DNA of 5,856 nt from Desulfuromonadaceae bacterium. GTDB taxonomy: Bacteria; Desulfobacterota; Desulfuromonadia; Desulfuromonadales; SZUA-540. Positions 1-4,697 of this stretch are shown one piece after another. Each line of letters starts with the position of its first letter. Positions within the stretch are counted from its first letter, which is position 1. Under the pieces are notes generated by a model. That model searched no databases. It saw only the letters and a list, made by a program, of their open reading frames with translations, and was not told the DNA's origin. A program made the position numbers and the translations under genes. The DNA lies in the NCBI GenBank assembly GCA_003250235.1, contig QKGY01000193.1, forward strand, positions 1 to 5,856, given 5' to 3'.

Positions 1-2
1 AC

Positions 3-362
3 GGTGCTGTCGTTGAGGCCGAGGTTGAGGACGGTGTCCATCATGCCGGGCATGGAGGCGCGGGCGCCGGAACGCACCGAAACCAGCAGCGGGTTCTTGG
101 GATCGCCGAATTTCTTGTTCATCAGCTTCTCGACCATCTTCAGGTTCTCTTCAACCTGTCCCTTGAGTTCGGCCGGGTACTGACGGTTGTTCTTGTAGAA
201 CTCGGTGCATACTTCGGTGGTTATGGTGAATCCGGCGGGAACCGGCAGTCCGATCGATGTCATCTCTGCCAGGTTGGCGCCTTTGCCGCCGAGCAGGTTT
301 TTCATGTCCCCTTTTCCTTCGGCCTTGCCGTCTCCGAAGAAATAAACATACTTCGTCGCCAT
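3..362 (-). CDS. ppdK: Pyruvate, phosphate dikinase, N-terminal 120 residues (partial, runs off left edge)
   Basis: PPDK interconverts pyruvate + ATP + Pi and phosphoenolpyruvate + AMP + PPi in the cytoplasm, linking the pyruvate and PEP pools. Only the beginning of the ATP-grasp nucleotide-binding domain is present. The family hallmarks are clear: an early FFGDG segment (residues 8-12), GGKGANLAEM (25-34) and the SVRSGARASMPGMMDT block (95-110). K27 and R97 lie where the ATP-contacting K22 and R92 of the Clostridium symbiosum enzyme are expected. The ATG start at 362 is fixed by a very strong Shine-Dalgarno (GAGGAG within 368-376) and by agreement with the family's usual N-terminus. The full enzyme is near 880-900 residues, so about 87 % lies outside the window. 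It follows glyS on the same strand but behind a strong terminator, so it is probably transcribed separately. Two bases (1-2) remain of the next codon. Identification is secure; intactness cannot be judged. Confidence 0.96.
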   Translation of the reverse strand, partial: MATKYVYFFGDGKAEGKGDMKNLLGGKGANLAEMTSIGLPVPAGFTITTEVCTEFYKNNRQYPAELKGQVEENLKMVEKLMNKKFGDPKNPLLVSVRSGARASMPGMMDTVLNLGLNDST

Positions 363-439
363 CGGTACTCCTCCTCAAAGGTTAGTAAAAATGAATAATT
401 GCGCCATTTCGGCCACAGGTTTTTACTCTAAATAAAACA
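363..439 (-). promoter_or_regulatory. ppdK upstream region, promoter not clearly resolved
   Basis: This 77-bp AT-richer gap lies between the glyS terminator and ppdK, so ppdK should have a promoter here unless read-through feeds it. Two weak candidates are visible on the minus strand. One is a sigma-70 -10-like TATTCA (392-397) with no good -35. The other is a sigma-54-like arrangement at 400-415, TGGCCG-N5-GCGCA, which keeps the GG-N10-GC spacing but misses several consensus bases. The only strong element is the ribosome binding site at 368-376. I would not choose between the promoters from sequence alone. Confidence 0.3.
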
Positions 440-461
440 GCCGCCTAGTTTCCTAGGCGGC
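430..461 (-). terminator. Intrinsic terminator of glyQS, containing the glyS stop codon
   Basis: On the minus strand the RNA reads GCCGCCUAG (461-453), GAAA loop (452-449), CUAGGCGGC (448-440), then UGUUUUAUUU (439-430). This is a perfect 9-bp stem closed by a GNRA tetraloop and followed by a U-rich tract, a textbook Rho-independent terminator. The 5' arm is the last two alanine codons and the TAG stop of glyS. On the plus strand the hairpin is not followed by a T tract, so the signal is directional. Confidence 0.9.
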
Positions 462-2519
462 TATCTTGGCAAAGTCGGCGATGTTCTCGAAGAGTCTTGC
501 GACCCCGGTCAAAAGGGCCAGCCGGTTTATTCGAACCGCTTCGTCCTCGGCCATGACCATGACCCCTTCGAAGAAGGCATCCACCGCGCCTCTCAGTCCG
601 GCAATCGCCTGCAGGGCCGTCGCATAGTCTCCGGCCTTGGTGGCGGCAGCGACCTTCTTGGCCACGTCCTGAACGGCGGCATGCAGGGCCTTCTCGCAGT
701 CGGCTTCGAAACGCGCCGGAGCCACCGGGGTGTCCACCCCGCCCTTGATGATGTTGACCACGCGCTTGAAGGCCACCGCCAGCGGTTCAAAATCCTCGCG
801 CCCTTTGAGGGCGGCAAGAGCCTTGACCCGCTCGTTGGCATCGATGACGTCGTCGAAAGAGGCCGAAAGCACGGCGTCGACCACGTCCTGGGGCTGTCCC
901 TGGCCGGTGAGCATGTTCACGAAACGCAGGCGGATGAACTCCACCACGTCCTTCTTGACCTCGTCGGCCGGACGGGTGAGCTTGGCCGAGAGCAGATCGA
1001 CGGCCTTGCCAACCAGCTCCACCAGAGAGAGACGGTAGCCGCGGTCGAGCAGGATCGCCAGCACGCCGATGGCGCTGCGACGAAGGGCATAAGGGTCGGC
1101 CGAGCCGGTGGGGATGAGCCCGACGCCGAAGCAGCCGCAGATGGTGTCGATCTTGTCGGCGATCGAGACGAAGGCCCCCAGGTTGTCGGAGGGGAGGTCG
1201 CCGCCGGCCTCGACGGGCAGGTAGTGCTCATAGATGGCGGTGGCCACCCGGGCATCCTCGCCTTCGATCTTGGCGTACTCGCGGCCCATGACTCCCTGGA
1301 GCTCGGGGAACTCGTAGACCATGCCGGTTTCGAGGTCGCACTTGGCCAGCAGCGCCGCCCGGTCGGTCAGGGCGCTGTCGGCCGGGGCCAGCTGGGCGGC
1401 AAGCCCCGCAGCCAGCTCGCGAAAGCGCATGACCTTCTCGTAGCTGGTACCGAGCTTGGCCTGGTAGACCACGTTCTTCAACGCGTCGAGGCGGCTCTCC
1501 AGCTTGACCTTCTGATCCTCGGTCCAGAAGAACATGGCGTCGGAGAGACGGGCGCGCAGCACCCGCTCGTTGCCCCGGGCCACGACGGCCGGGTCTTCGG
1601 GACGGGTATTGGAGATGGTGATGAAATTGGGCAGCAGCTTGCCCTGCTTGTCGATCAGGGTGAAGTAGCGCTGATGCTCACGCATGGTGGTGATGAGCAG
1701 CTCGCGGGGGAGCTGCAGGTATTTCTGCTCGAAGGTGCCGATGATCGGGGTGGCGTCCTCCACCAGGAAGGAGACCTCGTCGAGCAGCGCCTCGTCGGGG
1801 TTGATCTCGCCGCCTGCCGCATGAGCGACCCGCTCGATCTCGCGGGCGATGATGTCGCGGCGCTTGGCCGGCTCGGGCAGGACGAAGTGGCGCTCGCACT
1901 CTTCCTTCCAGCTGGCGAGGTCGCGCACCGGGAAGCTCTCCGGCGCCATGAAACGATGCCCCCGCGACAGGTTGCCGCTTTCCAGATTGCCATAGCCGAA
2001 GGGGACCACCACGCCATCGTACAGGGCGACGATCCAGTGCATGGGTCGGGCGAAGCGGACTTCGAGATCCTTCCAGCGCATCGACTTCTTGAAGGGGATG
2101 TTCGCGATCAGCCGGGGCAGGATCTCGGGGAGCAGGTCGGCGGTCTTGCGCCCCTCCTCCACCTTGGAGAGGAAGAGATAGGTTCCCTTGTCCGTCTCCA
2201 CCTGCTGCAGATCGGAGACCTCGACGCCGTTGGAGCGGGCGAATCCGAGTGCCGCCTTGGTGGGGTTGCCGTCGGCGTCGAACGCCACCTTGACCGAGGG
2301 CCCGGAGACGCTCAGCTCCTGGCGCGGCTGTTCGGAGGCCAGGCCGGTGACGGCCAGGGCCAGACGGCGCGGGGTGGCAAAGGTGCGGATCGCCTCGAAA
2401 GCCACCCGGGCGGTTTCCAGCTCCTTGCGCATGAGCCGCTCCATGTCGCGCATGGCGACAGGGAGAAAGCCGGCAGGGATCTCTTCGGTACCAATTTCAA
2501 GAAACAGTTCAGCAGACAT
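453..2519 (-). CDS. glyS: Glycyl-tRNA synthetase beta subunit
   Basis: This is the beta subunit of the bacterial alpha2beta2 glycyl-tRNA synthetase. It provides most of the tRNA contacts, while the alpha subunit (glyQ, next upstream) carries the class II catalytic core. It has 688 residues, essentially the usual length (E. coli GlyS is 689). Conserved blocks in order are LFLEIGTEEIPA (5-16), TTMREHQRYF (277-286), RVLRARLSDAMFFWTED (319-335), GVMGREYA (409-416) and DPYALRRSA (475-483). A helical C-terminal DALR-type anticodon-binding region covers roughly 560-688 and includes FFEGVMVMAEDEAVRINRL (649-667). The ATG at 2519 is preceded by GGAGAG with suitable spacing and gives the standard family N-terminus. 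It lies 51 bp after glyQ with no terminator between them, so the two are co-transcribed. The TAG stop sits in the following terminator hairpin. No frameshift or lost motif is seen. Confidence 0.98.
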   Translation of the reverse strand: MSAELFLEIGTEEIPAGFLPVAMRDMERLMRKELETARVAFEAIRTFATPRRLALAVTGLASEQPRQELSVSGPSVKVAFDADGNPTKAALGFARSNGVEVSDLQQVETDKGTYLFLSKVEEGRKTADLLPEILPRLIANIPFKKSMRWKDLEVRFARPMHWIVALYDGVVVPFGYGNLESGNLSRGHRFMAPESFPVRDLASWKEECERHFVLPEPAKRRDIIAREIERVAHAAGGEINPDEALLDEVSFLVEDATPIIGTFEQKYLQLPRELLITTMREHQRYFTLIDKQGKLLPNFITISNTRPEDPAVVARGNERVLRARLSDAMFFWTEDQKVKLESRLDALKNVVYQAKLGTSYEKVMRFRELAAGLAAQLAPADSALTDRAALLAKCDLETGMVYEFPELQGVMGREYAKIEGEDARVATAIYEHYLPVEAGGDLPSDNLGAFVSIADKIDTICGCFGVGLIPTGSADPYALRRSAIGVLAILLDRGYRLSLVELVGKAVDLLSAKLTRPADEVKKDVVEFIRLRFVNMLTGQGQPQDVVDAVLSASFDDVIDANERVKALAALKGREDFEPLAVAFKRVVNIIKGGVDTPVAPARFEADCEKALHAAVQDVAKKVAAATKAGDYATALQAIAGLRGAVDAFFEGVMVMAEDEAVRINRLALLTGVARLFENIADFAKIAA

Positions 2520-2570
2520 GGTCTCTCCGGTATAAGGATGCTGGGAGGCGGCTCACCGCGTCCCGGCGAC

Positions 2571-3440
<870 letters not shown>

Positions 3441-3444
3441 GGTG

Positions 3445-3449
3445 CCTCC
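3445..3449 (-). promoter_or_regulatory. Ribosome binding site that decides the glyQ GTG start
   Basis: GGAGG on the minus strand ends 4 nt before the GTG at 3440. No comparable site precedes the upstream in-frame TTG at 3476, so this site argues for the shorter, family-like protein. Short GCC and GGC segments flank it and could form a 3-4 bp hairpin with the Shine-Dalgarno in or next to the loop, a minor point. Confidence 0.8.
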
Positions 3450-3453
3450 AGGC

Positions 3454-3488
3454 AAAAAAACAGATGCGCCCCGCAAAGGAGCCTGTTT
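3454..3488 (-). terminator. Terminator-like hairpin with U7 in the glyQ leader (weak terminator or attenuator)
   Basis: On the minus strand AAACAG (3488-3483) pairs perfectly with CUGUUU (3463-3458). Inside is a second stem UGCG/CGCA (3475-3472 with 3468-3465) closed by GGG, with an uneven internal loop (7 nt against 1 nt). Seven U's (3460-3454) overlap and follow the 3' arm. It sits between recO and the glyQ ribosome binding site, so it could end recO transcription or act in the glyQ leader. The outer stem is AU-rich and only 6 bp, so real terminator strength is uncertain. Confidence 0.45.
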
Positions 3489-3490
3489 CT

Positions 3491-3508
3491 CAGTATACTG
3501 TATACAGT
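3491..3508. promoter_or_regulatory. Overlapping palindromes in the glyQ leader, possible operator
   Basis: Two perfect palindromes overlap: CAGTATACTG (3491-3500) and ACTGTATACAGT (3497-3508). Together they place two GTATAC hexamers (3493-3498 and 3500-3505) one base apart, forming a 13-bp element symmetric about 3499. It would lie just downstream of the start site predicted from the glyQ promoter, a location where a bound repressor could block transcription. TATACT and TATACA within it could also serve as -10 hexamers, but neither has a good -35 at proper spacing. I do not recognise a specific regulator; the short CTGT-N2-ACAG core does not have the E. coli LexA spacing. Confidence 0.4.
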
Positions 3509-3521
3509 TTGAAAAGCTTAA

Positions 3522-3550
3522 ATTTTAGTCGCTCGAATCTGCCCTGTCAA
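3522..3550 (-). promoter_or_regulatory. Sigma-70-type promoter of glyQS, overlapping the recO stop codon
   Basis: On the minus strand there is a perfect -35 TTGACA (3550-3545), a 17-bp spacer (3544-3528) and a -10 TAAAAT (3527-3522) one base off consensus. It is the best promoter match in the window. Predicted transcription starts near 3515, giving a leader of about 75 nt before the GTG. The TGA inside TTGACA (3549-3547) is the recO stop codon. The call rests on consensus match and position only. Confidence 0.7.
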
Positions 3551-4353
3551 GGCAAATCCGAAGATTCCGGGAGGGGCGACGTCCCCTTCCCCCCGAGCCC
3601 CAATCCGGTCAATTGCTCAAGAAAAACAAGGGATTTCAGTCTCTTGTGCAGATGACAGGCGATGGCTTGGCCCATTACCGCCTCCCCCTCGGTCAAGGTA
3701 CGTTCGCTCAGGCGAACCCCGTCAAACGCGTCGAGGGGCGCCCGCAGAATGCGCGACAGGGTCCCCAGGGTCAACAGGCCGATACGCAGAGAACCGCTTC
3801 CCCCCGCACAAAGGGGACAAAGGCTGCCGCCACGGGCGGCATCAAAGTAGACCGTTTCGGCCTGCAGAGGACCCATGCATTCGGAACAGTGAAGCAGATG
3901 CGGGATGTAGCCGGCCAGTTCCAGCAGCCTCAGTTCGAACAGCAGCCGCGCCTCCGATGATCCTCCCTGCGCGGAAAGGTGGGCGAGAAAAGCCAGAAGC
4001 AACTGAAATACCCGCGGATGGCCCCCCTCCTCCCCCTGCAGCTCTTCCACCAGTTCGCATCCGTAACCGGCCAGAGCCATAGCCGTCAGATCGGTGCGCA
4101 GACCGGTATGCAGATCGACGAGTTCGGCTTCCTTGAGGGTCAGGAGGCGCCCGCCCGCCCCCGTCCCGCTCCAGTGCATGCGCACCCGGGCAAAGGGTTC
4201 CAACCCCGGGCCGAAGCGTTTGCGACTGCGTCGGGCTCCCCGTGCAAAGCCCTTGAGGCGCCCCCATTCGGGCGTATAAAAGCTCACAATGCGGTCCGCC
4301 TCGCCGTAGTCGATATGACGCAGAATGACGGCTTCGCTGTTGTGGATCTGCAT
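3547..4353 (-). CDS. recO: DNA repair protein RecO
   Basis: RecO acts with RecR (and RecF) to load RecA onto SSB-coated single-stranded DNA at gaps, and it anneals complementary strands, in the cytoplasm. The protein has 268 residues, slightly longer than many RecO proteins (about 240-260). The N-terminal OB-fold starts in the usual way with AVILRHIDYGEADRIVSFYT (residues 8-27) and GRLKGFARGARRSRKRF (31-47). A helical region follows, with a zinc-binding knuckle C156-x2-C159 and C179-x2-C182. The ATG at 4353 is chosen over longer options (the frame is open to 4398) because GGAGGG (4360-4365) lies 6 nt before it and the family N-terminus begins here. The last dozen residues are Gly/Ser/Pro-rich and probably disordered. 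The gene is upstream of glyQ on the same strand, and its stop codon is shared with the glyQ promoter. It is divergent from the diheme peroxidase gene. Confidence 0.94.
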   Translation of the reverse strand: MQIHNSEAVILRHIDYGEADRIVSFYTPEWGRLKGFARGARRSRKRFGPGLEPFARVRMHWSGTGAGGRLLTLKEAELVDLHTGLRTDLTAMALAGYGCELVEELQGEEGGHPRVFQLLLAFLAHLSAQGGSSEARLLFELRLLELAGYIPHLLHCSECMGPLQAETVYFDAARGGSLCPLCAGGSGSLRIGLLTLGTLSRILRAPLDAFDGVRLSERTLTEGEAVMGQAIACHLHKRLKSLVFLEQLTGLGLGGKGTSPLPESSDLP

Positions 4354-4408
4354 GAAACACCCTCCAGGAGCACAAGACAGGCGTCCCCGTTGAAACACGA
4401 GACGGCGA

Positions 4409-4468
4409 CTATCTTAGACCGTCGGAAAGCCGGGAAGCAAACGGATTCTTGGCTATCTTTATCGGAAA
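4409..4468. repeat. Two copies of a two-block motif upstream of recO
   Basis: CTATCTT-N6-TCGGAAA (4409-4428) is repeated as CTATCTT-N2-TCGGAAA (4453-4468), both in direct orientation. Each 7-base block is exact in both copies; only the gap between blocks differs (6 and 2 bases). The CTATCTT blocks are 44 bp apart start to start, about four helical turns. The left copy overlaps the proposed recO -10. This could be a pair of regulator sites or coincidence in an AT-richer stretch. Confidence 0.4.
4411..4440 (-). promoter_or_regulatory. Candidate recO promoter
   Basis: On the minus strand TTGCTT (4440-4435), an 18-bp spacer and TAAGAT (4416-4411) give a moderate sigma-70 match. Predicted start is near 4404, about 50 nt before the recO ATG. 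The T-rich and A-rich DNA at 4474-4489 lies further upstream of this -35. Other -10-like sequences nearby (for example in the AAAGATAG repeat at 4453-4460) make this choice tentative. Confidence 0.4.
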
Positions 4469-4500
4469 AACGTAAAATTAATTTTTTTTCATGGTACAGG

Positions 4501-4528
4501 TTGAAGCCGAAAGCCCCCCTGTTATACT
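4501..4528 (+). promoter_or_regulatory. Candidate promoter of the diheme peroxidase gene
   Basis: TTGAAG (4501-4506), a 16-bp spacer and TATACT (4523-4528) form a plausible sigma-70 promoter, with a start predicted near 4535 and a leader of about 160 nt. The -10 lies inside an inverted repeat, CCCCTGTT (4516-4523) and AACAGGGG (4537-4544), which could be an operator. No other promoter-like pair is visible closer to the gene. Confidence 0.5.
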
Positions 4529-4540
4529 CGCACGAAAACA

Positions 4541-4632
4541 GGGGCTGTCTCACAGCTCCCCCACCCCACGGCCACACCATTCCTCATCATCTTCACACCA
4601 CACAGGAAGCCAGTCCCTCCCGTCATCCGCTC
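4541..4632 (+). promoter_or_regulatory. C-rich, G-poor leader, possible Rho-utilisation region
   Basis: The predicted leader of the diheme gene starts with a small hairpin, GGGGCUGU (4541-4548) pairing with ACAGCUCC (4552-4559) through one G-U pair and a CUC loop. After that, bases 4557-4632 contain 39 C and only 8 G by hand count and little obvious pairing. C-rich, G-poor, unstructured RNA is what the Rho factor prefers. This is a composition argument; Rho sites have no strict consensus. Confidence 0.35.
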
Positions 4633-4660
4633 AGCCGGAAGAAAAACCCGGCTGAGTTTT
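4630..4660 (+). terminator. Perfect 9-bp hairpin with short U tract before the diheme gene (attenuator or small-RNA end)
   Basis: CUCAGCCGG (4630-4638) pairs perfectly with CCGGCUGAG (4648-4656) around an A-rich 9-nt loop and is followed by UUUU (4657-4660), then ACCCC. The stem is GC-rich and strong but the U tract is short. On the minus strand no T tract follows. No plus-strand gene precedes it in the window, so it would act on the leader transcript, 37 nt before the ATG at 4698: as an attenuator, as the 3' end of a short RNA, or only as a stabilising 5' structure. Confidence 0.5.
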
Positions 4661-4697
4661 ACCCCGCACGTGTCGCTAAATGAGAAAGGAGAACCGT

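Larger units (their letters stand above)
4354..4697. other. Divergent intergenic region between recO and the diheme peroxidase gene
   Basis: These 344 bp hold no convincing gene. Open frames crossing it are recO or low-complexity shadows without ribosome binding sites. The recO-proximal half (about 4405-4500) is AT-richer, with AAAATTAATTTT (4474-4485) and eight T's (4482-4489), and carries the likely recO promoter plus a repeated two-block motif. The middle holds a plus-strand promoter candidate (4501-4528). The rest is an unusually long, C-rich, G-poor leader for the diheme gene ending in a perfect hairpin. Individual elements are listed separately. Confidence 0.75.

Noticed and set aside
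3441..3476. Longer GlyQ starting at TTG 3476
   Set aside because: The extra 12 residues do not resemble family N-termini, and they cover the GGAGG that properly serves the GTG at 3440.
3491..3508. LexA (SOS) box near recO/glyQ
   Set aside because: CTGT and ACAG half-sites are present, but separated by 2 bases rather than the 8 needed for an E. coli-type box, and the location is after recO, not before it.
3441..3520. T-box riboswitch in the glyQ leader
   Set aside because: The leader is only about 75 nt, and no T-box sequence or specifier stem is seen. T-boxes are characteristic of Firmicutes and relatives, not of this type of organism.
4284..4580. Minus-strand open frame of 98 codons overlapping the recO start
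   Set aside because: It overlaps recO out of frame, runs through the promoter region, and lacks a Shine-Dalgarno and recognisable features.
4535..4660. Cyclic-di-GMP (GEMM) riboswitch before the diheme gene, considered because such riboswitches are frequent in Geobacter relatives and often precede cytochrome genes
   Set aside because: The conserved aptamer core and its GNRA tetraloop/receptor arrangement are not recognisable in this C-rich leader. Only the terminator-like hairpin fits.
3979..4683. Plus-strand open frame of 234 codons opposite the recO start and through the intergenic region
   Set aside because: Most of it is antisense to recO, the remainder is the C-rich leader, and the composition is low-complexity. 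No family resemblance and no suitable start signal.
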